A stretch of DNA of 64,000 nt from Lolium rigidum (Eukaryota > Streptophyta > Magnoliopsida > Poales > Poaceae). The position numbers and the translations under genes are program-made. Below are positions 1 through 12,200 of this stretch, in pieces; position 1 is the stretch's first letter, and each line of letters starts with the position of its first letter. Below the pieces are notes generated by a model. That model was not told where the DNA came from and did no database searches. It saw only the letters and a list, made by a program, of their open reading frames with translations. The DNA lies in NCBI RefSeq assembly GCF_022539505.1, contig NC_061512.1, positions 248,388,510 to 248,452,509 on the forward strand. Direction: 5' to 3'.

Positions 1-1004
1 ATCTTCTTCCTCGACTCGCTCCGACGCCCGCGCTCTCGATCGCCAACGACGCAGAGGCACGCCGCCAACGACGACGCCAACGACGCCGCCGCCCGCCGCC
101 TCGCCGTCGACGCCAACGACTCACGCCGTATGTCCCTCGCCGCGCCGCCGCCTCGCTCTCGCCAAAGACCGCGCGCGCGCGCCGTCACGTGTGTCTCGCG
201 CTGCCGGCCGCCGGCCATCTGCGCCTATCCCAACGTCTTCCGTCGCAGCGCCGCCGCCGTCGCAGCCGCCCGTTGGTTCAGAGAGGCCGGGGCGCCTGCC
301 GGCCGCCGCACCGCGCGGGGAGAGATCGGGCCGGCCGGGCGGCGCGCGCGCCAGTACAGAGGGGTCGGCCGGATTTTTTGTTTTAAAAAAATGTTTTGTT
401 TGTTTTTTTAATTTGAACTATATATACTTAACAAAAAAAAAACTTAAAACATAAAACTTGATAATTTTGACTTAATAAAAAATTTCTGAATTTTGACTTA
501 ATAAAAAAAACATATAGTTAACAAAAAAAACATATTTTGACTTAATAATTTTTTGTTTTGTCCACTTATAATTAATGAATTAATTAGTAACTATATATAT
601 AGTTAACAAAAAAACATAAAACTTGATAATTTTGACTTAATAAAATTTTAAGTGGACAAAAAATTTCTGAATTTTGACTTAACAAAAAAAATTCACTTGC
701 AACCCACCGCCACCGACCCCGCGTGTATACGGAGGGGGCGGCGAGGCCCTCGCCTCCCCCTCCGTATACGCGCGGGTTTTTTTCTTTTTTTACGAGAGAG
801 AGGATCGGCACACCGCCACCGCCACCGCCCTTTCGCCACCGCCTCGCCGCCCCCTCCGTATACGGCGAGGGAGGCCTCTATGTGTTGTCCTCGGCACCGC
901 CACCGCCCTTTTGCCACCGCCACCGCCCTCTCTCCTTTTGCCACCGCCCTTTCGACACCGCACTTAAATAATTAGTTTTTACTACATGTTTTCGGGATCG
1001 ACAT
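1..1004. other. Non-coding left part of the CACTA element: GC-rich block then AT-rich block
   Basis: Bases 1-370 are GC-rich, dominated by CGCC/GACGCC repeats, and give open frames in several phases with low-complexity Arg/Pro/Ala proteins, so none is accepted as a gene. Bases 390-680 are AT-rich, with short repeats of the type 'cttgataattttgactt' (about 455, 620) and 'tttctgaattttgactta' (about 482, 662). Bases 720-960 carry the 'ccctccgtatac' motif and 'gccaccgcc' repeats. It is probably the promoter or subterminal zone before the ORF starting at 1005. Confidence 0.4.
725..769. repeat. Near-perfect palindrome, 22-bp arms
   Basis: Arm 725-746 (starts GTATACGGAGGGGG) pairs with arm 748-769 (ends CCCCCTCCGTATAC), with one base between the arms and a single arm mismatch. 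A further copy of the same 22-bp motif lies at 842-863 and is itself followed by its partial complement. It may be a transposase-binding or subterminal repeat of the CACTA element; that role is inferred. Confidence 0.6.
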
Positions 1005-3889
1005 ATGGCGGACGATAGAGCTGACCCGATTATGGACAACTATGATCAAGAAATTGAAGAACAGCTATTTGGCATCATAAAAGGCGATATTCCTTATGTG
1101 CCGACCGAACAAGATGAAGAGGATATTTCTTCTTATCCGAATCTTGACGGTCAAGATGAAGGCCGTCAGCAAGATGATGGGGAAGAAACGTCGATCAACG
1201 ACGATCTTCAATTGCAAGTAGCAACTAGCTCCGGCGCCGAGGTATATATATATACATTTTTCCTCTGGTGATACAAACTTACTGATTTGAATAAATATGT
1301 GTGTACTAACACGCGCGACTCTCTTTCTTATTTTAGCCCTCGGCCGGATAGTCGAAAAAATCGAGTACGTCGTCGTCAAAGCGTGGCGCAACCAAGACGC
1401 TCAAACCAGGAGAAACATATACCATCGAGGTTGTCGACAGTGCAACCGGCAGGCCGCTGGAGCCCCCGAAGTACGCCACCAAGTTTATCAACCAATGCGG
1501 AGCCGTTGTTAGAGACAACATCTCGATCACCCTCCAGGAGTGGAATGAGCCAAAGAAGGCACGTCTTGGTTTCACTTTTGTTGACAAGAGAACTAAAAAG
1601 GATTGCTTTCAAAAGCTTATGGAGCATTTCATCCTACCTCCGGAATACCACAAATTCGATGAGGCGGGTAACAAGATTCAGGAAAACAAGGAGAGGAGGA
1701 GGCTACTCAAACACTTCGCTCTTGGTAAGATGGTCGATACATTCCGGAAATTCAAGCAGAATCTAGCCCGTGACTATGTCAACCGTAACAAGACTCCGGA
1801 ATTCAAAGGACAGTATGAGAGACTTGAACATGATTGGCCAGAATTTGTGAAGCAGAAGAAATCGGAGCATTTCATTGAAATATCGAAAAAAAATGGAAAA
1901 TGCGGCTAAGAAGGAGTACAATCATGTTATGGGGCCAGGAGGGTATCGCTTTTGGGAGCCTAAGTGGGAGAAGATGGAGAACGAGCTGAGGAGGCGAGGA
2001 ATCCGTCCGTGTACGGAGGGATGGGACCGAAGGGCCAAAAGCTGGTGGTACGGGCATGGGGGAATGCTAGACCCGGAGACAGGGGCGTGTGTTTACGGGA
2101 ACAAAATGTTTAAACCCACCCAAGCCCTTATTGACGCAATGAGGGATGCTCAAGAGGGGAAGATCAAGTTCAACAGAGAGAACGACGTGCTGACAAGAGC
2201 CCTCGGGAATCCTGAACACGGAGGACGTGTACGAGGCATGCCCGGGACATTACGTGGAAAGAAGGGTTCTCCCAGGACGATGACCCGTACGGTTACAGAA
2301 GCCGTAAGAGAAAGTCGGATCGGGATGCCGATGTTGTGGCGCGGTTGGCATCGGAAGTCGATGAGATGAAGAAAACCCTGTCTATACTAGTACAGGAGAG
2401 ATCGGCAGCTGGGACGCATGAAGATCATCCAGCGGATCTCGGAAGCCAGCAGCGGAGAAGCAGCGTGGCTTCCACGGAGGTCCAGCCGGCTACTGATGCA
2501 CCGGAGATCCAAATTACTGCACCGGAGCCTCCTCGCTACCCCGTGGACGATGTAAAGGAGATGAAAGAATGTCATCTGGCATTATCCTACGGGAACATGT
2601 CCACGAAGGTAGCCATCGGCGATGCTTTGCCATGTGAGCTCGGAGCACTCCACCACAACAAACCCATTGCAGATGGCTATGCTCGTGTCACGGTGGAGGA
2701 AATAGTACCAGGGTTTGAGGACCTGGAGATTGACATTGCTACACCCGAAGGGGAGAGAAGACTTGGAGGTGTCAAGCGCCAGTTTATTCTCTGGAAAAAG
2801 AAGTTTATCAAGTTTCCAGACGAGGCGCCAAGGCGAACAAGTCCACCCCCTCCGGTGGTGGTGGCGGCGGCGGCGGTGGTGGTGGTTCACCTACACCTCC
2901 TTCACGTCAGCCGACGCCGCCCCCCAATTCACCTCCGGCGGGTAAGCAGACGCCGCCCCCCAGTCCACCTCCGGCGAAGAAGCAGCCGCCCCCGGCAAAG
3001 AAGAGGAAGCAGTCCTGGACTATTAACCCGGACCCTTATGTACCTAAGATCACAAAGGTACCGGATCTTAAGCCTCTCATCCGGAGACCTTATGACCTTA
3101 GTGTGGAGGAAAATGCAGCGGTCGTGGCTGCTCAGCATGAGAAATGGCAGGCGGACTGCAAGAAGAAAAGAGAGCCCGAGCCCAAGCCAGTATATTCTGA
3201 CAAGCAAAAGAAGTGGGCTAAGTCATTTTTGACCGAACCGTCCCAAGCCGCGAAGAATCCGCCCGACTACTATTCACATGAACTTCGTAGGCAAGCACTC
3301 ATCTTGAAGGAGAAGCAAGAGTTGGCGGAGAAGCAGGAGAAGAAAGCCTTGAAGGAGGCCGAGAAAGAATTAGAAAGTAAAAAAGAGGGGAAACAAGTTG
3401 CCCAGCTCGGGGAACAGAGTAAACAATCCATCGCCCCTCTCATAGTGAAAGCCGCCGGTCCGGATGACCCCGAAATCATAGCGAGCTGCGGCAAGACAGG
3501 GATTGACCGTAGCGAGTGCCACGGAACAAGCGGCCAACTTAGGTCCGACTCTTCGTGCGGTGTTAGGCCTTGATGAGGCGCCAACAATGAAGGACGTAGT
3601 AATTACATATGTGTCGAATGGGCCTCTCGTCGAGCCTCGCGCAGGAAAAGGATCTACCTCCACAAATGACAAGTCTGCTAAATTGGTACAAGGCTTACAT
3701 AAAATTAAAAAACGTCAAAGACTATATTTATGCGGAAGTTAGACCTGAGCATCACTTCAAACATTACTATGTACAAATTCATCGGAGTGAATTGTTCCAG
3801 CTTTTCAATCTGCGCGAGCTCAACAAATCTATCATCAGTTGCTACGTTCTGTAAGTGATTTATTTCTACCCCATCTCGTTCATTGCCTG

Positions 3890-3940
<51 letters not shown>

Positions 3941-4793
3941 CCTAACTATCTTGTTGTGTATGCAGAATGAAGAAGCGGGAATGCATAATAAGGAACATCC
4001 ATGATGTTGGGTTCATTGACCCACATATCGTTAATTCATATGTGTTAGAACGTTTTCCCGCCGACGTGGAGGCCGACCTGTGGATGTTTTTTTCAAGGCA
4101 GGAACTCAAAAGTGATATTCTATTTCCTTACCATTTTGGGTGAGTGTTTCTATCTTGAGCACATTCTCTTTTGTTTACTCCATGCAAGGTATGTGGCTAA
4201 TCGATGAGTTAATTATGCATGACTGTGCATGTATCGTGTCCGCAGGTTCCACTGGATTCTCGCTAGTAATTCAATTTCACGACTCCACGGTTCTCATCCA
4301 CGACTCTCCGAATCTGAATGCAAAGCTTTGGGCCGACTTGAGAAAAATGATGCGAAGTAATTATATATTTTCATTCACTTGCGCTCTATATCGATCGGCC
4401 TATTTTGTTCATTTCCTAATATCAAGTAACTAATAACTCTCTTGTTCATTTAATTTTCTTTGTCTTGTAGGGTTTGGACACGGTTCGTAAACACAAAGGT
4501 CGGTGAATTCAAAAAAGAGCTACAATTTAAAAGGGTAGTGTCTCGCGATCGGGGATATTCAGCCAAAGGGGACCAATCTATGTGGATACTATGTTTGTGA
4601 GATGATCCGGAGATACACCTCCGAGCGGATTTCGTGTCCGAACAACATTAGCAGGAATAACCTTCGGAGGACGCTTAGTCTAGAAGCTCGCTTCCGACCA
4701 CTTCAAGAGGAACTAGCTGGATGGATCGCGAAGCAAGTCATCGATCCTAGTGGAGAACACTATGTAGAGGATGTAGAACTTCATATGCGATAA
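1005..4793 (+). pseudogene. CACTA ORF2-type gene with C-terminal Ulp1-like cysteine protease domain, decayed
   Basis: This is the second gene common in grass CACTA elements. Exon 1 (1005-1241) is acidic and ends at a GT donor. Exon 2 starts after TTTTAG at 1337, but an in-frame TAG follows at 1349-1351. The conserved body (about 1390-2300: PPEYHKFDEAGNK, VMGPGGYRFWEPKW, TGACVYGNKMF) changes frame in a run of A at about 1889-1896 and again near 2250-2330. A Pro/Lys-rich linker follows (2850-3010), then a charged coiled-coil-like stretch (3100-3420). The Ulp1-type protease runs over several exons from about 3640: SELFQLFNLRELNKSI, then VGFIDPHIVNSYV, then FHWI with the catalytic His (about 4249), an aspartate in the HDSP segment and TNLCGYYVCEMI with the Cys (about 4583-4606). 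Frame changes near 4265 and 4595 break it. It is not expected to make a working protein. Confidence 0.72.
3893..3938. repeat. (TA)n microsatellite
   Basis: An uninterrupted TA dinucleotide run of about 23 units lies inside an apparent intron of the CACTA ORF2 gene, between the exon ending near 3850 and the next beginning near 3966 after TGCAG. Confidence 0.95.
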
Positions 4794-5048
4794 ATCATAT
4801 GTATGGAAACTAGTTAAAAATTGTATATGGTCATCGATATTGAATATATATTGTCAATTCCTCTTGAATTCTTTTTGGTTCTAATTTCAAATTTGTTTGA
4901 AATTGTACGTTCAAATGCATGTATATGTAGTACCGTAGAATATGTGAAACTCCTTCAAAATTAAAATAAAACAGAAAAGAAAATAAAACAATACAAACTA
5001 AAAAGAAACCAGGTTAGGGGGGGGCTAAAACCCTAAACCTGCGGCGGT

Positions 5049-5162
5049 CTTTAGTCGCGGTTGGCCAGGAGAACCGCGACTAAAGGTCCTCCGCCCGAAG
5101 GACTGCCGGCGGCCACGTGGAGGCGCCTTTAGTCGCGGTTCGTAAGGAACCGCGACTAAAGG
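5049..5162. repeat. Subterminal palindromes of the CACTA element
   Basis: Two hairpins share the motif CTTTAGTCGCGGTT. The first pairs 5049-5062 with 5072-5085. The second pairs 5126-5141 with 5147-5162, a perfect 16-bp stem with a 5-base loop. Further single copies follow at 5171 and, diverged, to 5240. Clustered subterminal repeats are a hallmark of CACTA elements, where they bind the element-encoded regulator protein. The tight hairpins could also feed small RNAs, which is inference. Confidence 0.75.
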
Positions 5163-5257
5163 GGGGTGGGCTTTAGTCGCGCTTGCTTGGTCGCGGTTGC
5201 GCAACCGCAACCAATGGCAGTTGCGAACCGCGACCGAAGCATTTTTTTCCACCAGTG

Positions 5258-5653
5258 CGCACTGCCGTCAGGTAGAGTTGGTGGCAAGGTTTTGTAGTCC
5301 ATGATGCCCCTCTTATAACTCTGCAGATCATCTACATATTGTATATTGATAATCACTGGTTGCTTCGCTACCGCCTTCTCCAGGGCATCCTCATTAGGGT
5401 CGACAAGCATAAAGCCTGATATACTTGCTGCTGCTGTTTTGCTCAGGTTGCAACCCTGAATACTGCTCCCAACCATGTATGGGTAGGAGGATTCCGCCGA
5501 GATTCCATTTTTCAATATATACTGGAAAACAACATGAGGCCAACCACCTTTACACCCACTGCTCTTTATGTCGCAGTCGATGAGCTCTTGAACCGACAAC
5601 GTGATTGACTGGTTGGTATTTTAGTAATGTAATGCTTCAATGGAGGCTACAAG
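5258..5653 (-). pseudogene. Papain-like cysteine protease (family C1A), central fragment
   Basis: Read on the minus strand, the fragment continues the exon that begins at 31184-31221 beyond Gypsy 1. It carries VASIEALHY, then SVQELIDCD, GCKGGW, and ESSYPY, the typical order downstream of the active-site Cys in plant papain-like proteases. It reaches LPDGSA, where the CACTA terminus cuts in at 5257/5258. The catalytic His and Asn regions are absent. An in-frame TAA stands at 5621-5623. The ACAAG at 5649-5653 is the target duplication of the Gypsy insertion. The gene was thus cut twice by transposons and is dead. Confidence 0.8.
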
Positions 5654-6043
5654 TGACATAGGCATCCCCAATGGGCCTGCCAAAGATGGTACCCAGGATT
5701 TACTGAAGGCCCAGGACTCGAAGAATAAAGAAGATTCGGAAGCCCATTTAGTGTTAAGGGAAGATAGATTGTATTAGGAAACATAGAGACTTGTAATCTT
5801 ACGGGTTGGGTACGAAACCCTCCCGAACTCTGTAACTTGTGTATTACGAAACCCTCGGCTCCACCCTCTATATAAGGGGGAGTCGAGGGACAAAGAAAGG
5901 ATCGAATCTATTGTCAACAGAACCCTAGTTTTCATAATCGGCGAGTACTTTTCGGCTGAAACCTTCGAGATCTACTTGCCCTCTACTTCCAGACAAAACC
6001 CTAGTCTACAATCCGTAGGCATTGACAAATTAATCCTTTGTCA
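5654..6043 (+). repeat. 5' LTR of Gypsy 1
   Basis: 390 bp, TGACATAGG to CCTTTGTCA. A TATA box (CTATATAAG, 5868-5876) is followed by a likely transcription start zone. It differs from the 3' LTR by about 11 substitutions and one short indel counted by eye. Confidence 0.95.
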
Positions 6044-6045
6044 AT

Positions 6046-6063
6046 TGGCGCCGTCTCGTGGGA
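6046..6063 (+). promoter_or_regulatory. Primer binding site of Gypsy 1
   Basis: TGGCGCCGTCTCGTGGGA begins two bases after the LTR end and starts with the TGG expected to pair with a tRNA 3' CCA. The tRNA species is not determined. Confidence 0.7.
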
Positions 6064-6090
6064 ATTAGAGGTTGCAAGGAGCTGATCTCG

Positions 6091-9000
6091 ATGGCACGTC
6101 CAGAATCGTCGACTTCGTCGGTGGCTAGCAATGCGATGGATCGAGGTAAACGGGAAAAAACTGATATAGTCAATTTTATTCCTCACCCGCCCTCCCGTTT
6201 GGATGCATGTGCTTATCTGGAGGAGCCCATCGTCATGACGTTCGGAGAATTCCGATTTGGCGTCAACAAGGAAGGATCCCATCGTCTCGAAGTTCCGATC
6301 TCGTCGGAATTTTCAGCGGTCGATTCTGACTTTTCGTCGAGTGATGAAGAGTTTTCGTCGCCACGCTTCATCGACACTAAGGCAAGCGGAAAGCTCGCCA
6401 AGATCTTCAGCGACACATCCTTCGAGTCGTCTGCGGACTCTGTTATAAGCAGCGACTCCGACAGCGTCGACAGCTTCAACTTCATCGACAAATCTGCTGC
6501 CATTGGAAAGGTCTTCACCAATCTCTATGATAGTGTCACCAATCCTGATAAAAATCAATACTCAAAATATCATCAGATCTATGCGATCGAAGAGACAAAC
6601 CGAGCACAACCGGAGACGTCAGAAGAGTTTGACGATTTGGGAAATCCATATGTTGATCCCTCTGATCTTAGAAGAGGCCTAGGCACTAAATACGTCGGGT
6701 CCTCACCTCGCGAAAGAGTTCAACTCCCGCAAGAAGCGTGGAATAGGGCCGCAAGAGCCATGGACGGGACAGAACCAATGAACACAACCGCTACTGTACA
6801 AGAATTACAAGCCTATCAATATAGACTTGCTCGTGTGAGTAGGGAGCTGGAAAAAGAGACAGCATCCCTGAATAGAAGAAAAGAGGCAGCCTCCGCGTCA
6901 AGCAGGCGTCGAGCAGAGCTCAGTCGACAATCAGGAACTTCGGCAGACAGTCACAAAGACGCTCGGAGGAGAGCAAGATCTCGACTGCAAAATATACCTG
7001 AAGAAGAGAGAGGAAACATAATTCAAAATCTCGACATGTCCTTCATGACGATTGATACAAGGGGAAATATCATCCCGAAAACGCCAGAAGCAGGATACAT
7101 GGCAACACAAGCTTACATCCTCGCGTCCAGACCACCCCCCTAGGGACCCTAGAGAAGCATTATTTAATATGGCAATGGCTGGAGTTGGAGTTATGGGAAC
7201 AGCGTTCGCAGCCACGCCTCCCGAAGAAACACCTAGGCAAAATAGTCCACGACCCACCGCAGCGGTGCAAGATCCACCAAGAACAAGTGGAGCAAGAGAC
7301 ACATTAGCTCAAGTAAGGGTGGATAGAGCGCGACAAGAAAGAAGAGAACGTCAGCATTCACCAGAAGTTGCCGACGAAGATATGTGTGGGCTCCCGTGCT
7401 TTACGAGACGAGTTCGAAAGACTCGCGTCCCGAAAGGGTTTAAATTACCCGAAAATTTCAAGAAATTCGACGCCTGCAGGATCCCGAGGATTGGCTCGTT
7501 TATTATCTCGAGATGGTAAAGCTAGTAGGAGGAACCAGGGCAACAGCCATGCAAAGTATCCAAGTTCACTTGAGTGGTGCCGCAAGATCTTGGATAAAGA
7601 AACTTCCCCCAGGTTCCATCGACAGCTGGGATAGTTTTGAGGATATCTTCGTAAGGAACTTCCGATCCACCTGCAAGAAACCTGCGTCATTGGAAGAGTT
7701 GAGGGCGTGTCGACAGAAACACGACGAGTCGATGAGAAAATATATACAGAGGTGGAACATTATTAAAAACTCGGCAGAGGATATATCTGACGAGAGAGCA
7801 ATAGACGCGTTCGTGGCAGGAATTCGACGGGGAGATTTCGTCGAAGACTTGGGAAGAACTAATCCTAAGACAATATCAGCATTGATGGAGATAGCAAACA
7901 AGTGGGCAGATGGAGAAGATGCGATATACAACAAGCGACATAGGTCGCCAGAAGAGGATCGCGGTCGAAATTTTCAAAATAGAAGGCGATTTTCTCGCCA
8001 GTTCTACAATAATGATGCTCCTGGCCACATATCGGCTGGCTTCCGAGGAAACTCTGGAGGGAATAGTCGAGATGACTACCAAAGGAGTAATGAGCAACAA
8101 GGTGACAATAGAGGTGATTTCCGTGGTAACAGGCAAAATAGTGGACCAAGGTTTCAAAGACCTTATGTGTCCCCCGAGGAGATGATGAAAGGACCGTGTC
8201 AGATGCACTTTTATCTCGACAGCAACGGAAAGAGGCAATCAGGGCATCTCCAAAAAGACTGCCGCAATTTTCAGGCAATGTTGCGAGCCGCAGGCATTGC
8301 AAATGCCCAAGCAATGAACAGAAACCCCCAGGGGCCAAGGAGTGAGATCCACCTCCCACCTCCTCCCGCAATCACGGACGAAAATCGGCACCAGCTCAGA
8401 ATAGCGGCAGCACCACATCCACCTCCATATGTTGATCCCAACTCCAACGGTGCGGTCTCGATGATTCAGAAAGCCAGGCCATCTAACAGGGCGCAGAAAG
8501 TAATCTCGCGGCAAGTGTTCATGGCAGAGAAGATGCCTCCACCAACAGTTGAGTACCTAAATTGGTCGGGGCAAGACATTGGCTTCACAATTGCGGATCA
8601 TCTACAGCAAGTTCCTCGACCAGGACAATCTGCACTAATCTTACCTGCAGTAATTGCTGGTTTTGACGTGTCGAGAGTTTTCATAGATGGTGGCAGCAGC
8701 TTAAACCTTATGTATGCAGATACATTGAGGAAGATGAACATATCTCTGGCAAATCTAAAACCTACTGACACACGTTTTCATGGGATCACGCCAGAAAAGC
8801 CAAGCTATCCGCTGGGCAAGATCAACCTCGACGTTCAGTTTGGGACCAGAGAAAACTACAGGATAGAGAACTTGGAGTTTGAAGTTGTGGATTTCCCGTC
8901 GCAATATCACGCTTTGTTGGGACGACCAGCATACGCCATGTTTATGGCGGTACCTCATTACACGTACTTGTTATGGAGGTTGCCTGGACCTAAGGGACCA

Positions 9001-9249
9001 ATCACAATAAAGGGAAGTTTCGCGCTGTCTGATAAGTGCGACAAGGATTTTCATCGACTGTCAGAAACTTTCGGGATGCAAGCAGAATATATGGCGCCAA
9101 GGCTCACTGATTATGATGTGCTACCAGATGTAGGGAGGTCACTCAGGGAACCAACCTTCAACACTGCCAAGGATTCAAAAGACGTGCAGATCCACCCGAC
9201 GGACCCGAAGAAAACAACATCCATTGCAGCAAACATGGATATCGCATAG
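6091..9249 (+). pseudogene. Gypsy 1 gag and aspartic protease, frameshifted
   Basis: The start chosen is the ATG at 6091 (MARPESSTSS); the frame is open upstream to 6058. An acidic N-terminal part reaches 7143. A run of six C near 7135-7140 shifts the frame; reading continues in frame 2 to about 7472 and returns to frame 1 (LQDPEDWLVYYLE onward). The retrotransposon gag domain lies about 7510-7950 (ARSWIKKLPPGS, WDSFEDIF). An Arg/Asn/Gly-rich region follows, then a Cys/His cluster (KGPCQMHF, SGHLQKDC) at about 8190-8270. The aspartic protease is at about 8590-8960 with FIDGGSSLNLMY (catalytic DGG) and ALLGRPAYAMF. It ends in a TAG at 9247-9249. Confidence 0.85.
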
Positions 9250-12200
9250 GAAAGCGCGCTCGTCGAGTTCCTCCGTGAGCACTGGAAGATCTTCGCATGG
9301 TGTCCAGCTGACATGGCAGGAGTACCCAGGGAACTTGCCGAGCACCACCTCAACTTGGATCCTCTCGCGAGACCAATCAAACAACCCTTGCGGCGTTTTT
9401 AGGAACCAAACCGCAAAGCTATGTTATCAGAAATAGATCGACTCAAAGATGCTGGTTTTATCAAAGAGATATCTACAGAAGCCACGTGGGTAGCCAACCC
9501 AGTGATGGTGCCGAAGAAAAACACGAAAGTCCTTCGCATGTGTGTCGACTTTACGTGTCTCAATAAACACTTGTCCTAAGGATCGTTTCCCCTCCCAAGG
9601 ATCGATCAAATCATCGACTCCACGGCAGGATGTGAACGTCTTTCCTTCTTGGACGCATACTCTGGTTATAACCAGATCAGATTAAAAGAAGATGACGAAG
9701 CCAAGACAGCGTTCATAACACCTTACGGCGTGTTCTGCTACAGAACAATGCCCTTTGGTTTGAAAAACGCAGGAGCAACATATCAGCGGATGATGCAGAA
9801 GTGCCTTGCAACACAGATTGGAAAAAATGTACAAGTCTACATTGACGATGTCGTGATAACATCAAAGAAGGGGACAACACTGATCGAAGATTTGAAGGAA
9901 ACCTTCGACAACCTCGACAAGTTCTGCCTTAAGCTGAACCCGACAAAGTGCTCTTTTGGCGTTCCTGCGGGAGAACTTCTCGGGTTCTTAGTATCAGCAA
10001 GAGGGATTGAAGCCAATCCCGAAAAAATACAGGCCATCGTAACTATGAGGAAGCTGACAAAGTTGAAAGAAATACAACAGCTGACGGGGCGAGTCGCAGC
10101 TTTAAGTAGATTCGTCGCCAGGCTGGGAGAAAAAGCGATGTCGTTCTATGCATTGATCAAACAGGGAGAGAAATTTCAATGGAACGAGGAAGCAGATAGA
10201 GCTTTCGAGAATCTCAAGCGCACAATTTCGACACCACCAATCTTGGTGGCGCCTAAAGAGAAGGAACCTCTCCTCCTATATATTGCAGCCACGCCTCAGG
10301 TGGTTAGCACGGCTCTGGTAGTCGAGAGAGAGGAAGAAGGAAAGCTCCATGGAGTATAGAGGCCAGTATATTTCATCAGTGAAGTACTGTCGCCTTCAAA
10401 ACAACGGTACCCCCAATACCAGAAGTTGGCGTACGGAGTATTTACGACAGCAAGAAAATTGCGACACTATTTTTCGGCGCACCCGATAATAGTGGTCAAT
10501 GAAGCTCCTCTATCAAATATATTAAACAACCCAGAAGCTACGGGTCGTGTCTCCCTTTGGGGAATAGAGCTTTCCCCTCGGGACATCACGTATGAAAAAA
10601 GAAAAGCAATAAAATCGCAAGTCTTACCAGATTTCATTGCAGAGTGGATGGAGCTACAAAACACAGGGCCTCCAGATTTATCGAGAACCTGGACTATGAA
10701 CTTTGACGGGTCCAAAAGGTTAGAAGGCGCTGGAGCAGGCGTGATATTAGTATCACCTGAAGGCGACAAGTTGAAGTATGTCTTACGGATGACGTTCCCA
10801 AACGCGTCTAACAATGAAGCAGAATATGAAGCTCTCATACACGGGATGAAGATGGCAAAGGCTTGCGGTGCAACCCGATTGAAAATCTTCGGCGACTCAC
10901 AGTTGGTGGCACAGCAAGTTATGAACCAATGTGATGCAGTCAACGAGAGTATGATAGCATACAAGGAAATGTATAATGAGCTGGAAAAACTATTTGATGG
11001 ATGCGAGGTAAACCACATCAGCAGGTTGAGCAATGATGAAGCCGATGTTCTTGCAAACATCGGGTCACAATGTCTCGCGATCCCTCCAGGCGTGTTTTGG
11101 GAAGAAATAAGCGAGAGATCAACAAAGCCAATGAAACCAAAGAAGAAGGAGAAGGATGAAAAACCCTCGAGTACCGCAAAAGAATCATTGGAAGAAGAAG
11201 AAGAACAGGAGTTAGTCATGATGGTGCAAATTCCATGGATGCAGGCGTACATATCATACATCCTAAGAAAAACAATACCCGACGATCCAGTTGAAGCAAG
11301 GCGAATAATTAGACGATCTAAAGCTTTTACTGTGGTAAAAGGAGAGTTGTACAAGCGAAGTATTTCGGGTGTGCTACAGAGATGTGTCACACCCGAAGAA
11401 GGAAGGATCATCCTGAAAGATGTACACGAAGGAATATGCGGGCATCACGCGAGCAGCCGAGCTATCACGGCTAAAGTCTTTAGAGCAGGATTTTATTGGT
11501 TAACAACAATTGAGGACGCGAAGGAAATAGTGCGAACTTGCGACGCGTGCCAGAGATTCGCCACCAAACCTCACTCTCCGGCAGCAGAACTGATGCCAAT
11601 CCCACTGTCTTGGCCCTTTGCTCAGGGGGGTCTCGATATGGTGGGAAAACTACACAAAGCTTCGCCAGGAGGATATGAGTATATGCTCGTTGCTGTCGAC
11701 AAATTTACTAAATGGATAGAACCAAAGCCGATAAATTCACCGGACGGCGCGTCGGCAATCAAGTTTGTGAAAAGCATCGTCTTTCGATTTGGAGTCCCTC
11801 ACAGCATCGTCACAGACAACGGCAGTAACTTTACGTCCAAGGAGTTCAAATCATATTGTGCAGAAGTGGGCATCAAACTGAGTTTTGCGTCTGTCGCACA
11901 TCGACAGGCCAACGGTCAAGTCGAGAAAGCCAATGGCATCATCTGCAATGGTATCAAGAAGCGCCTGTTGGGACCATTGGAAAAAGCTCGGCACACTTGG
12001 CCAGAGGAGCTGCCAAGCGTGTTGTGGAGTATTCGAACAACACCAAACACGGCGACGCGAGAGACGCCGTTTTTCCTGGTCCATGGAGCTGAAGCGATCG
12101 CTGCGATAGAAATAGAACATGATTCTCCAAGAGTTACAGAATATGATGAAGAAACTTCGAGAAGAGCTTTGGAGGATGATGTCGACGCACTTGATGAGGC

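Larger units (their letters stand above)
1..5257 (+). mobile_element. CACTA (En/Spm-type) DNA transposon, 3' part
   Basis: The right end is clear. The element stops with TTTTTTTCCACCAGTG, which on the other strand reads CACTGGTGGAAAA, a CACTA-superfamily terminus. Just inside lie palindromic subterminal repeats built on TTTAGTCGCGGTT. The only large gene is the decayed ORF2-type gene with a Ulp1 domain at 1005-4793. No matching left terminus is visible, so the element begins upstream of the window. The flanking sequence is a cysteine protease pseudogene; a 3-bp target duplication cannot be tested without the left end. Assignment to CACTA is firm from terminus plus ORF type; the family name is not determined. 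Confidence 0.82.

Noticed and set aside
130..454. Three overlapping plus-strand frames at the left edge
   Set aside because: They are GC-driven, Arg/Pro/Ala-rich, in all phases, with no motif and no splice or promoter context that picks one of them.
10467..11411. A 314-codon open frame on the minus strand over RNase H and integrase of Gypsy 1
   Set aside because: The plus strand carries recognisable RNase H and integrase motifs throughout; the antisense protein has no domain and is rich in Ser/Ile/Leu, as expected from complement of a coding strand.
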